A stretch of DNA of 36,190 nt from contig NZ_JAHPRO010000028.1 in the NCBI RefSeq assembly GCF_025562455.1, positions 1 through 36,190 of the forward strand. Reading direction: 5' to 3'. Below are positions 1 to 8,449 of the stretch, one piece after another. Both the position numbers and the translations under genes were made by a program. The stretch is from Acinetobacter sp. WU_MDCI_Axc73. Lineage in GTDB: Bacteria > Pseudomonadota > Gammaproteobacteria > Pseudomonadales > Moraxellaceae. The notes under the pieces are model-generated. The model did not search any database and was not told the origin of the DNA. It saw nothing but the letters and a program-made list of their open reading frames with translations. Within the stretch, counting starts at the first letter, position 1; every line of letters starts with the position of its first letter.

Positions 1-71
1 TAAGCACCGATCATGAGGGAGAAGCGAAACTGACGGAAAATGATGTGATGAACTTGTTTGAGAAATTTTAG
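1..71 (+). CDS. C-terminal end of an unidentified protein (cut by window start)
   Basis: An open frame enters from the left edge and ends at a TAG at 69-71, leaving about 22 residues that end in NDVMNLFEKF. It is followed 17 bases later by the stop of hipA on the other strand, so the two genes would converge. The fragment is short, acidic and amphipathic and I do not recognise the family. It could be a chance open frame, since 69 bases is little evidence. Confidence 0.35.
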   Translation, partial: STDHEGEAKLTENDVMNLFEKF

Positions 72-88
72 TTTGGTTACTGGTTGCC

Positions 89-1378
89 CTAATCACCTGT
101 AAGTATCTGAAAGTCTGGATGCAATTTTTTCCAATGTTCTCTTAATTTTTCTTTATGAGCGGAAATCATAGGTAAGTCTAGTAATAGCGCTGGCCATAAT
201 GATCGAGCATTATCCATAATATCGTGAAGTTGCTTCTCGATGATACGCCATGGAACGCCGACTTTTTCTGCCCATTGCTTAAAATGCTTCATCTCAGCTA
301 AATACCAATCTTTATTTTTGGCAAGATTTAATGCGAAATGATGCTCATTTTCAATATATACACTGGTCATTAATATATCGTATGCGGGTGATAATCTTGG
401 TGCACTTTTATCGTAATAAATCATACTCCAGTTCTTTAAGTGTGCATCTCCATTGGCGAGTAAAATATTTATGAGTAAACGGCTGGCAAATTGCTGAATA
501 TCAATAATTTTGTTATCTGATAATTGATAAATGATCTTTCCTATCTGCTCATAATTTGTGGTGCTGTATTTCTGATGTGGATATGCGCCGAAGATCTGAG
601 CAAAATCTTCGATGTGAATAAGCTCTGTAGTATCAGCAGTACTCTGTCTATCAAATCTTTTGATTGCGAAAGCATATTGCTCTTGGGGTAAATTTAATGG
701 TGGAAGGTCTTGTAAAAGGGCCATATCCACCAAGCGAATCTCAGGGACATCTATTCCGACCGTTTTGGCAAGGGTCATCATAGAATATTCATTTAGCGGA
801 ACAAAAGCATGTCTGGAAGAAGGAGTTTTGATAATCCAGTCCCCGAGTAGAGTCGTTTCCGTTGCCTGTGCTAGTGTAAAACGCCCATCTTTGGCTTTCA
901 TGGAAAACTTCATTTGGACGCCGGCCAAGGAAAACTTATTATCTGTTCGAATCTCTTGCTTTAAAATTTGATCTGGATTCGAGATCTGCAGTTTGAATTT
1001 TATTTCATCTGGAATTTCTTCTGGATCTAATGGAGTCGCAATGAGTGCTCCAGGTAAATCATGACCTAAAGCTGCCAATAACTGAAATTCATTGTCTATA
1101 TGTACTTTGAGGCTTTGTGCAATCAGTTCACGTAATGCACCTTCTGGTAGCAAGTTTGATAGCAAGGGGTGTAAGCGCTGATGTGTAACATAGGTCTTTT
1201 CTAAAATTTTATCCGCTTGAGGATACAAGGGGGAAGTCAGCAGGCTCAAGGTCGGACGTTGCTGATCAAAGCGGAAAGAATCTGTAAAAACCAGAATATT
1301 TTTTCCGCTCTGAAATCCTGCCAAGTATCCAACGATACCGTGATGTAATGTTAATTTCAGGACGGCAACAGTATTCAT
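89..1378 (-). CDS. hipA: HipA-family serine/threonine kinase toxin
   Basis: Toxin of a type II hipBA toxin-antitoxin pair. HipA kinases phosphorylate cytosolic targets (glutamyl-tRNA synthetase for E. coli HipA), which triggers the stringent response and growth arrest. Seen: an N-terminal couple_HipA-like region (about residues 1-95), the SLAGVQ.K motif near 150 that corresponds to the ATP-loop/autophosphorylation region, the FAIKRFDR strand near 237-244, the catalytic NGDAHLKN loop near 309-316 and the metal-binding AYDIL near 332-336. At 429 aa it is full length and looks intact. The start at 1378 is preferred to a longer frame from 1408 because it is preceded by GGAGGAG and its ATG overlaps the TGA of hipB (ATGA), the usual antitoxin-first coupling. 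The target is not predictable from sequence. Confidence 0.93.
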   Translation of the reverse strand: MNTVAVLKLTLHHGIVGYLAGFQSGKNILVFTDSFRFDQQRPTLSLLTSPLYPQADKILEKTYVTHQRLHPLLSNLLPEGALRELIAQSLKVHIDNEFQLLAALGHDLPGALIATPLDPEEIPDEIKFKLQISNPDQILKQEIRTDNKFSLAGVQMKFSMKAKDGRFTLAQATETTLLGDWIIKTPSSRHAFVPLNEYSMMTLAKTVGIDVPEIRLVDMALLQDLPPLNLPQEQYAFAIKRFDRQSTADTTELIHIEDFAQIFGAYPHQKYSTTNYEQIGKIIYQLSDNKIIDIQQFASRLLINILLANGDAHLKNWSMIYYDKSAPRLSPAYDILMTSVYIENEHHFALNLAKNKDWYLAEMKHFKQWAEKVGVPWRIIEKQLHDIMDNARSLWPALLLDLPMISAHKEKLREHWKKLHPDFQILTGD

Positions 1379-1683
1379 GGTTCCTCTCCTCCGAGAAGAC
1401 CCTTCCATGGGTTAGTCATTAAGTCATCCTGATCTTCAATAGTGACTTTAATTTCATCATTCAATAATTGTCTGATCAAATGAACCTTATCATCAGGGAT
1501 GAGCATCAGTTGAGCATTTAATCCTGCCGCTATAATTTCTAAGGTCTCTAATCGAGGGTTGCCCTGACTTTCCAGTTTTTGGTACTGCTGTCTTGAAATG
1601 CCTGTACGGGATTGCATATCAACTTGCTTTAAGCCCAATTGGGTTCGTCTTTTTTTGATTTGCTGAAGTAAAGACTTATTCAT
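1375..1683 (-). CDS. hipB: HipB-like Xre antitoxin
   Basis: 102-aa DNA-binding antitoxin of the hipBA pair. A Cro/C1-type helix-turn-helix spans about residues 6-60 (IKKRRTQLGLKQVDMQ, then a recognition helix around GISRQQYQKLES). The C-terminal part is acidic (IEDQDDLMTNPW) and probably mediates contact with HipA or DNA. It lies directly upstream of hipA and overlaps it by four bases, so the two are translationally coupled. HipB proteins repress their own operon, and a 16-bp inverted repeat just upstream (1717-1732) is a candidate operator. No clear Shine-Dalgarno sequence precedes the ATG. Confidence 0.88.
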   Translation of the reverse strand: MNKSLLQQIKKRRTQLGLKQVDMQSRTGISRQQYQKLESQGNPRLETLEIIAAGLNAQLMLIPDDKVHLIRQLLNDEIKVTIEDQDDLMTNPWKGLLGGEEP

Positions 1684-1716
1684 TGTAGATACATTTATTG
1701 CTTTCAGGTCCTATAA

Positions 1717-1732
1717 GAAACATATTAGTTTC
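1717..1732. promoter_or_regulatory. Inverted repeat upstream of hipB, candidate HipB operator
   Basis: GAAAC-6-GTTTC inverted repeat, 34 to 49 bases upstream of the hipB start codon. Position and symmetry fit an autoregulatory antitoxin operator. HipB binding here is inference. Confidence 0.4.
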
Positions 1733-1873
1733 TTTTTTTTTGAAAAGCAATTTATGAATTTATCATTTCGATCTGTAAAATAGCCCTACTTGTATGAGAA
1801 ATGGGTGTTCAAGTTGTTGTTGATTTTGCATTGTTGGATGTAAATACCAAATGATAAGAGCCTGTAAATAATT

Positions 1874-2134
1874 TCATTCATCATATTCTGAAAATATTTC
1901 TTCAATTTCATCCCACTGTGGCAATTTAAACTTTTTTTTATTCACTTCGAATTGTAAACCCACGCCATCAAGCACACGTTCAAATATGTCAAATGAACCT
2001 GTAAAACGGCCATTCTCTATCTCTGAAATTGTTGTTTTATTGACTTTAGTCTTTTCTGAAAGACTTTTCTGTGTATAGCCTAATCCTTTTCTTGCCAAAC
2101 GTATTTCTTTACCTATTTCGCCTCTTGTAGCCAT
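1874..2134 (-). CDS. Orphan Xre/HipB-like HTH protein
   Basis: Small HTH_3 protein (86 aa from this start). The helix-turn-helix covers EIRLARKGLGYTQKSLSEKTKVNKTTISEIENGRFTG in pieces at about residues 8-45, followed by an acidic tail (EEIFSEYDE). It resembles the antitoxin or regulator half of HipBA-type and related pairs, but no toxin gene lies next to it in its own direction: the next gene downstream is the complete hipBA pair. A longer start at 2167 exists (97 aa), but it has no ribosome binding site and overlaps an operator-like half-site. The ATG at 2134 follows GGGAG by about 12 bases, so I prefer it, with moderate confidence. A perfect 18-bp palindrome upstream suggests autoregulation. 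Confidence 0.75.
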   Translation of the reverse strand: MATRGEIGKEIRLARKGLGYTQKSLSEKTKVNKTTISEIENGRFTGSFDIFERVLDGVGLQFEVNKKKFKLPQWDEIEEIFSEYDE

Positions 2135-2166
2135 ATCAATTTTTCGCTCCCGAAACTTGTTAGCCA

Positions 2167-2215
2167 TATAGCAAACTTTTAACTAATTATGGTGAATGTT
2201 TGCTATATAGCAAAC
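2167..2215 (-). promoter_or_regulatory. Palindromic operator and promoter of the orphan Xre gene
   Basis: GTTTGCTATATAGCAAAC at 2198-2215 is a perfect 18-bp palindrome. A half-site with the same sequence (TATAGCAAAC) lies at 2167-2176. On the minus strand, TTTGCT and CATAAT are spaced by 17 bases and could serve as -35 and -10, so the palindrome would cover the -35 box and the half-site would fall near the transcription start. This is a classic layout for a self-repressing HTH protein. The sites are seen; the function is inferred. Confidence 0.55.
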
Positions 2216-2250
2216 TTCTATAATGATTGTTGAATAGTTATTGAATTTAT

Positions 2251-2373
2251 AAGGGGGATTTACCTCGCATCAGGTTAATAAAATCCAATATATAGCAGCA
2301 GTTCGCAATTAATTGACGGAATTAGGCCAGACATATACATCTTGAGAAGAAGGGGGATTCTTATACCTCGCAT
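2251..2373. repeat. Imperfect direct repeat AAGGGGGATT...TACCTCGCAT
   Basis: AAGGGGGATT followed by TACCTCGCAT occurs at 2251-2270. It recurs at 2350-2373 with four extra bases (CTTA) between the two blocks. The copies start 99 bases apart, in the intergenic stretch between the orphan Xre gene and the DUF2384 gene. No function is evident. Recombination remnant or protein-binding repeats are both possible. Confidence 0.5.
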
Positions 2374-2429
2374 TTGAATTATTGGAGAGGACTATCACTT
2401 TCAAATTTTTCTATAATACTTTGCTTATC

Positions 2430-2792
2430 TTAAAGTTTAGCCCGAAGACCTTCCACCAATTGTAAAACAGAGGCCAATCCTTGAGGGTTCTGAATCTGTT
2501 CTATTGGAATACCACTCATCAATTTATTGGGTGATTTCATAAAATGCTGCATCCAGGCTGTATCCCCACCTGTAAGAGCATCTAGTGATGTGGTAATACG
2601 GATTAAAGTGAGGGCGATTTCTCCCTGTTTTGAAGTGGGATCTAATTCAAGAGAGGTTAATTTTTTCACTGAATCTATATTCAGTATTAAGGCTAGTTGA
2701 TCTTGTGTAAGACCAAGGCGCTCAGCAGCAGCTAAAACTGCCTTAGCTAATATCATTTTCTGTTTTGCAGTTTTTTCTGATGTTGTACGCAT
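2430..2792 (-). CDS. DUF2384 (Xre/MbcA/ParS-type) antitoxin-like protein, no toxin adjacent
   Basis: 120-aa protein with an N-terminal helix-turn-helix (about residues 12-50, AERLGLTQDQLALIL) and a C-terminal DUF2384/MbcA-ParS-Xre toxin-binding-type domain. The domain is seen in the pattern LDALTGGD..W...FMKSPN...G.P.E.I...QGL..VL.L.EGLRA at about 70-118. Family members usually sit directly upstream of a RES-domain toxin. Here the 262 bases downstream hold no ORF and the next gene is the orphan Xre protein, so the toxin is missing or the protein acts alone as a regulator. The start ATG has AGGGA about seven bases upstream. The gene lies 130 bases downstream of the recombinase operon, same strand. 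Confidence 0.8.
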   Translation of the reverse strand: MRTTSEKTAKQKMILAKAVLAAAERLGLTQDQLALILNIDSVKKLTSLELDPTSKQGEIALTLIRITTSLDALTGGDTAWMQHFMKSPNKLMSGIPIEQIQNPQGLASVLQLVEGLRAKL

Positions 2793-2912
2793 GACTGATC
2801 CCTGTTTCAGACGCTGCTAATTCATAGAGTTTATACTATTTAATTATCGTTGATCAGACATCCAATTTTTACTAAAGATATATTAAATTTGACTTTAGAT
2901 AAGGAAACAACG

Positions 2913-2927
2913 GTTAAATTATTTAAC
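2913..2927. repeat. 15-bp inverted repeat at the 3' end of the recombinase operon
   Basis: GTTAAAT-T-ATTTAAC is a perfect inverted repeat that covers the stop codon of the 1071-aa recombinase gene. It is AT-rich with no T-run, so it is a poor terminator. A protein-binding or recombination role is possible but unproven. Confidence 0.3.
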
Positions 2928-5900
2928 AGCATGTAGTGATTTCTAGTCCTGCAACTTGGAGTTCAAGAGATCGAGGTCTACCGATACAGGCTAAATGTAA
3001 ACAGAATTTAAACGCTGCCAGTGCTTTGGCATCTTTTGTTGAGTAAAGCTGGAGACGAACATAATCTTCTTGAGTCGTAGGATGCTCTGTTGTGCTCGAT
3101 TTAGTCAGCTTCAGTAATAAAGGTTGTTTCTTTTTATCTAACAATTGTACCAAGTCTTGTCCAAGCAAATGCCAAAATTGATGGGGAAACAGGTCTTTTA
3201 CCTTGGAATAAAATGATTCCAATTGATCGATTTTATTCCATCGATAATGAATGCCGGTATGAGAAACTGTAACACGACTTAAAAATGTCTCAAGCACCGC
3301 TTTTATTTGATCTGGCTTTTTTTCAAATATATTTTGAATATTTTCAAAAAAATAGTTCCTTGCTGTGCGCTCTTCAACGGTATCTATCATGGCGGGTTTC
3401 AAAGGTTTATCCAGATGATTTGTGTTGTTGAGATCAAATAATCTTGGGTTATTTTTTTGAGACTTGAGCTGGCCTAGTTGTTTTGCATTTTCATACCAGT
3501 AGTTAACCAGTTCTACAGGTAAACACATTTCCTTTGAGACTAGATCTGGATCATGATGAATTTCCAGTAAATTTAAGCATTTAAAAAACCATGCAAATGA
3601 AATTTTGGATTCCTTTGTTCCTGCAAAATATTTAAAAAAATCATGAGGCTGAGCGTTAAATGAAACCTCATCTAGAATATCTTCTACGTTACTTTTTAAC
3701 CAGTCAGTTTGATCGTTGAGTAACTGCTGACTTAAATGGACAGCATGTTTTTCGAAATTGAATGGAGCAGAATCTTTTACTGTGTTTAAAAATTTGAAAG
3801 AAGGCAGGTAGCCCATCATTTTCTTTGCTAATTGAGTATCTATGTCTGGGTGATATTGCAGTATTTTATGTCCAGCGATCAGGTAGCTCAGATGAATATA
3901 GCTTTTAAAGGTTTCCGTAGGGTCAATGTGACCCAGTAAATGGGCAATCATAAACCAATGATTTTGACCATGCGTATTACGGAGTAACTCTGTCCGAATG
4001 GACTGATATTCTTCTGCAGTATAATCCGTAAGATTCTTGACCAGTGGAGCATAATCGCAGTTGAGCAGAATGGATAAGTGATTGGCAGCCGTGTGTCGAA
4101 ATGAGTGAAAAGAATAGTCATGAGTTTTAAAAAGCTCGTTCATAATCATTCTGAAAGGTGTTGTCACCGTATGTTTGTTCAGCTTGCTATTTTCATTCCA
4201 GTTGCTGAATAGGTATAAGTTTTCCTGATTGAGTAATCGTTGCTCGACTACATGATTATGAAATATTTGATATTCATCGGTTTTTAATAAGCAATATACA
4301 GGGACTTTGCGTTCAGCACTATCTGTTTTAAGTTGATGTAAGTTTCCTTTCTTTTTTGAGCCGTAGGGCTGAATCCAAACGGATAAACAGCTCAAGCCCT
4401 CGATATCCCGCACACGTAAGCCGAGAATTTCATTAATACGCATACCGGTACGGTAAGCTAAAATATAGATGATTTTTAATGTCTTATACGTATTTTCTTG
4501 ACTATTAGCCCCTGAAAATAAGGTATCTAACTTGTTCATGAAAGCTTGATAAGTCATGGGACCAATGATACGTGCTCTCGGTCTGTTTTGTATGGCAATT
4601 GACTCTAATTCGAGAGACTCAGCGTCAAAAACTGTTTGTTGAAAGCTATGGAAGCGTTTCAACATTCTGACGGTCTGACCACTGGATTTTTTAAAGTTAA
4701 GCTCGCCTGCCTCATCTGCAAGTCGGGTATTCGTAATGATTTGCTGATAGATATTAGCCAGTATCGTATTCAGATCATCTTCGCTATCTAGATATTGTAA
4801 AGAATGGGTTAGCCAAGGCTCGGCAATACGCGAATAATAAGTGTAAATCGAACCGTCTTTTAAACGCTTATTCTGCTGAAACGATTTTTGAAATTGGTTT
4901 ACGCAAAAATTAAAACGTTCAGCCAGTGGCTGAATCTGTTCTAATTCTGGTTTATAAAGGCTGATGAGCCATAAGGCGACACGTTTACTATACTCATTAA
5001 ATTTATTAGTATTTTCAATGCAATATTTAATGATTAATGCATCGATACTTTGATCAGTTTGTGATGTACGAATCAGTTGTAAAAGGTCTTTGTGAATCTT
5101 TATAACATCATCCAAGGCTTGCTGAATGTCATCATTAGAGTAGGATTCCCTCACAGTAGATGGTGATTTTTCTACATTTGAATCAGTAAGAGTGTCCTGC
5201 TGATATTTAAATTTTGGATGAAGAAATCTTTCAAATTCTATTTCTGATAAGCCACAGGTTGCAGTATTCTCAATGAGGCATTGTGAAAGTGCAGGATCAA
5301 TGTCAACTTTCGGGAGTTGCATCCAGTTAAAGTTGGCGTAGTCGCGTAACAATTTATAAGTTTTGAGATTAAATGGTAACTTAATCTTATTAAAAATAAG
5401 CTGTAGATAGTCTTCTACATTCTGGTTTACTGTACGAATATTTCTGCTATTAAAATGAATTAACCATAAGCGTGTAATTTGATCCGGAATAAAATTACGC
5501 GATTTACGGATGGTTTTTTCATCAATAAAGAGATCTCCATAAGAGGGGGAGAGCGGTTCTAAAAATATAATGTTCAGATCTTCGATCTTTCTGATTTTTG
5601 CCGGATCTTTTAAGTGTTCAAGCAAAGCTTCTAAAGAGGATTTTTGATTTAAGCCTGAGTAAAGCAGGGCAGAAATAACAATATTTCCAATGATTTCATC
5701 ATCAGAAAATGTCTTGCTATCTTTCGCTAGAATCCAGTAGTCCCAAAGCTTATCAAGAACTTCATCAACCTGATGTCCCTTCTCGATCCAGTCCATTGTA
5801 AAAACCGGCTGATCACGCTGCATCTCAAATGTCAGATTTGGTAGGGGCAAAGTCTCACGACGATTTAAATTGATTTGCTTGATATATGACCGAAAAAATT

Positions 5901-6138
5901 CATGCGCATATTTTTTCCAGGCCAAGCTTGGAGCTTTGCGTTTAATAAACTCATAAATTGCTGGATAGAAGGATTCAAGATGCCCTTTTTGTTCCAAATC
6001 TTGTTCTTGGAAGTATTGAATTAGCTCCTGTTCTACATCTGCTCGAAGCTGTTTTTCCTGATCGAGTCGGTCTTGTTTTCTACGTGCTTCGGCATATAGT
6101 GTTCGAGTTTGCTTAGTACGTTTATTGAGTGAGGACAT
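2923..6138 (-). CDS. Very large tyrosine recombinase/integrase, third gene of a recombinase trio
   Basis: 1071-aa protein with a tyrosine-recombinase catalytic domain in its middle. The box I arginine is in AYRTGMRINEILGL (about 560-573), a lysine-rich beta-hairpin follows (GSKKKGN), then HSFRH (HxxR, about 677), LLGH (about 734) and a tyrosine in SYIHLSY (about 745-750). All catalytic positions appear present. The 550-residue N-terminal and 320-residue C-terminal extensions are unusual; simple phage integrases are about 350-450 aa. The gene overlaps the previous one by 17 bases and lacks its own good ribosome binding site, which implies translational coupling. Trio elements such as Tn554 (TnpA/B/C) and gamma-mobile-trio islands (GmtY/GmtZ/GmtX) use two recombinase-type proteins plus an accessory protein. 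Assignment to one of these families is inference. Confidence 0.85.
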   Translation of the reverse strand: MSSLNKRTKQTRTLYAEARRKQDRLDQEKQLRADVEQELIQYFQEQDLEQKGHLESFYPAIYEFIKRKAPSLAWKKYAHEFFRSYIKQINLNRRETLPLPNLTFEMQRDQPVFTMDWIEKGHQVDEVLDKLWDYWILAKDSKTFSDDEIIGNIVISALLYSGLNQKSSLEALLEHLKDPAKIRKIEDLNIIFLEPLSPSYGDLFIDEKTIRKSRNFIPDQITRLWLIHFNSRNIRTVNQNVEDYLQLIFNKIKLPFNLKTYKLLRDYANFNWMQLPKVDIDPALSQCLIENTATCGLSEIEFERFLHPKFKYQQDTLTDSNVEKSPSTVRESYSNDDIQQALDDVIKIHKDLLQLIRTSQTDQSIDALIIKYCIENTNKFNEYSKRVALWLISLYKPELEQIQPLAERFNFCVNQFQKSFQQNKRLKDGSIYTYYSRIAEPWLTHSLQYLDSEDDLNTILANIYQQIITNTRLADEAGELNFKKSSGQTVRMLKRFHSFQQTVFDAESLELESIAIQNRPRARIIGPMTYQAFMNKLDTLFSGANSQENTYKTLKIIYILAYRTGMRINEILGLRVRDIEGLSCLSVWIQPYGSKKKGNLHQLKTDSAERKVPVYCLLKTDEYQIFHNHVVEQRLLNQENLYLFSNWNENSKLNKHTVTTPFRMIMNELFKTHDYSFHSFRHTAANHLSILLNCDYAPLVKNLTDYTAEEYQSIRTELLRNTHGQNHWFMIAHLLGHIDPTETFKSYIHLSYLIAGHKILQYHPDIDTQLAKKMMGYLPSFKFLNTVKDSAPFNFEKHAVHLSQQLLNDQTDWLKSNVEDILDEVSFNAQPHDFFKYFAGTKESKISFAWFFKCLNLLEIHHDPDLVSKEMCLPVELVNYWYENAKQLGQLKSQKNNPRLFDLNNTNHLDKPLKPAMIDTVEERTARNYFFENIQNIFEKKPDQIKAVLETFLSRVTVSHTGIHYRWNKIDQLESFYSKVKDLFPHQFWHLLGQDLVQLLDKKKQPLLLKLTKSSTTEHPTTQEDYVRLQLYSTKDAKALAAFKFCLHLACIGRPRSLELQVAGLEITTCC

Positions 6139-8449
6139 CTAGTTCAATACCGGTAATATTAAAATGATCTTTCATTTGTTCAAGAATATGAGCAATGCTT
6201 GAATATTGTGAAATAGATAAGCTGGAATAAGGATGAGCAGCTTCTTGCTGCATCGGTTCATGACCGAATAAAGCTAAAATTTCAATTTCGTTAATTTTAT
6301 TGCTGAGAAACGCACGGGCAGTATGCCGGTGACAGTTTTCATGCTCCAAACCTAACTCAGGATGAAAGTTTTTTACAATTGATGGCCTTAATGGGTGCCA
6401 TTGACCATCCTGAAAGATATTCAAAAGTGGAAGCTTGCTCTCTAAAATATGTTGAATATATTGTGGAATTTCTGGCTGACTAGGAGCAATTTGAGTTTTA
6501 AAATAATGTAAAAATTCTATGAATTTCTGGAGTTCTTGTGCGACAAAATGACCCAGTGGAATTAAACGTCCATAGCCTTGACGCCCACCCACCTCTTTAT
6601 CAGAAACCATGCATATTTTTCTTTTCAGGTTAAAGCTTTTTAAAAAACCTGGAAATTCAGCGACGGGTCGTGCAGCAGTAAAGAGCAACAAGAAATGCCA
6701 CATCCACAGATTGTAATGATTGAAAATTGCTATCCAGTCGTCTTCTTTTTGTGAAATTATTCTGAATTTGAGTGTGGCAAAGATATTTTGAATCACATTT
6801 GAAGTAGGTGCTTTGCGGCTACCAAAGTTTTTTTCTGCAGCATATTCGATATTCTGGTAGTCATCGGATAACGACTCACACAGCTCTTTTAAAATTGAGA
6901 CATATTCAGTCTGTAAAGTCAGGATATTTTGATGACAATAAGAAGTAGAAGAAGACTTATTTGCATCAATACCGGTGAGAAGGTCAGCAAGCTGTTTATT
7001 TCCAGTGCGTTGCAAAATAGTCTGATGTAAAAGAGAGCTAATTCTTATTAATGATAATTTTGGAATATAAAGTTTGGCTCTCAGCTGTTTCAAATGTTGC
7101 TGAATGTCCTCTTCCGTAACGGTGTTACCATCTCGTAGCGAAGCAATAAATGAATTCGGGATCGGGATGTCCAGATGAACTGTTTGGTTGAGCAAGCCAT
7201 CTGGATAAGCAAAATCCTTATTTTCAAAAATTGAAAATTTACTTCTCAGAAAATATTGCCCATTGCTTTGCTTGATCTGTTGGCGAGAATTCAATTTTTT
7301 AGCACGTTTACTTTGTAGATGTAGCCACTCCTGGATTTTATTTCCGGTCAGAAATGACAGCATCAGGATCAAGGATGCCTTCTTTTTTTTGGTTTCTTTA
7401 TCCTTGTCTTTAGAGTCTTCTTCAATTTCAACAATGTAATTTTTATATAGTTCAGTAAGTAGAGCACTTATACTTGTGATATTAGGAAAGAGGCTGCTGT
7501 ATGGCAGCAAATGTTCTTTTCGTTGAATATGTTTGGCAACCAGAGGCAGCACATAGCTCTGGCTGGATTCTGAATATTCAGCCAGAGGGGTAACGATGGT
7601 TGGGTCTACAAGTATTTGACGTGTATCTTGGTCATCTAGTTGTTTTTCTATATTGAGAGCCTTAGATTTTTGCCCTTTTTTAATTTCTGAACTTTCTACA
7701 ATCAGCTGATCTTCGTCTAAAAATTCATGTTGCAGTTGAGTCTCGATGCTCTCTTTGGCAATTTTTGCTTTATTTTCCAAAACATAATTAAAGGTGATGC
7801 GGATCACTTTGAGCAGGTTTTGCATAAAATCATTAGATGACTCTTTATCACGTTCTTCATCAATAACCTCATTCAAATACCGAATAAATTCAACTAAGGA
7901 AAGGGATGGATCTTTAAGATACTTTTTCCAAAGAAGCATATATTCAGGAGTATTTTGATATTCTTTTTCGGAACTCAGAACCCGATTGGCGGTACGGAAG
8001 CGCTGGAATAAACGTTTTACAGTGTTGAAATGTTCTGTGTGATCATCTTTAAAAAGTTCAGGTTGAATGTCTGGAAGCGCAATTAGGTAAACTGCTGCTT
8101 TTAAGACCAGGATATTCCAGATTAACGCATTTTCTTCTGACTTTGCTAATTGTGCAATTGAGTTCACATACCAAGTGACTGGTGTTGCGCGAACAGTATG
8201 TTTTCGAGAGGAGACCAAGGCAGCGGGTCTAGCAACAACAGAACTGGTTTCTAGATCAAAATCTAATAGATCGAGATTCAGCCCTTCCAGACATTGATCA
8301 GTTGGATATGAAATCAGTAAATCAGCAACATATTGAATATGTTTGGTACGTTGGAGCTGCTCGTCACCAAAGAGTTTTTCCAGTGTCTGTTTTAATGATA
8401 CCCGCGTAATATCAGCAGCATTTTGATGGCTTGGGTTAGATTCTGACAT
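6122..8449 (-). CDS. Large tyrosine recombinase-like protein, second gene of the trio
   Basis: 775-aa protein, second in the operon. Its C-terminal third carries recombinase-like motifs: a box I arginine in FTAARPVAEFPGF (about 590), HRHTARAFL (HxxR, about 706-712), LFGHEP (about 733) and a tyrosine in PYSSLSISQY (about 742-750). The 580 residues before this have no motif I recognise. They include a lysine-rich stretch near KDKDKETKKKKAS and charged helical segments. The start at 8449 gives a TAATG junction with the stop of the upstream gene and follows GGAAAG. A longer start at 8461 has no ribosome binding site. Whether this protein is catalytic itself or a structural partner of the 1071-aa recombinase cannot be told from sequence. 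Confidence 0.8.
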   Translation of the reverse strand: MSESNPSHQNAADITRVSLKQTLEKLFGDEQLQRTKHIQYVADLLISYPTDQCLEGLNLDLLDFDLETSSVVARPAALVSSRKHTVRATPVTWYVNSIAQLAKSEENALIWNILVLKAAVYLIALPDIQPELFKDDHTEHFNTVKRLFQRFRTANRVLSSEKEYQNTPEYMLLWKKYLKDPSLSLVEFIRYLNEVIDEERDKESSNDFMQNLLKVIRITFNYVLENKAKIAKESIETQLQHEFLDEDQLIVESSEIKKGQKSKALNIEKQLDDQDTRQILVDPTIVTPLAEYSESSQSYVLPLVAKHIQRKEHLLPYSSLFPNITSISALLTELYKNYIVEIEEDSKDKDKETKKKKASLILMLSFLTGNKIQEWLHLQSKRAKKLNSRQQIKQSNGQYFLRSKFSIFENKDFAYPDGLLNQTVHLDIPIPNSFIASLRDGNTVTEEDIQQHLKQLRAKLYIPKLSLIRISSLLHQTILQRTGNKQLADLLTGIDANKSSSTSYCHQNILTLQTEYVSILKELCESLSDDYQNIEYAAEKNFGSRKAPTSNVIQNIFATLKFRIISQKEDDWIAIFNHYNLWMWHFLLLFTAARPVAEFPGFLKSFNLKRKICMVSDKEVGGRQGYGRLIPLGHFVAQELQKFIEFLHYFKTQIAPSQPEIPQYIQHILESKLPLLNIFQDGQWHPLRPSIVKNFHPELGLEHENCHRHTARAFLSNKINEIEILALFGHEPMQQEAAHPYSSLSISQYSSIAHILEQMKDHFNITGIELDVLTQ

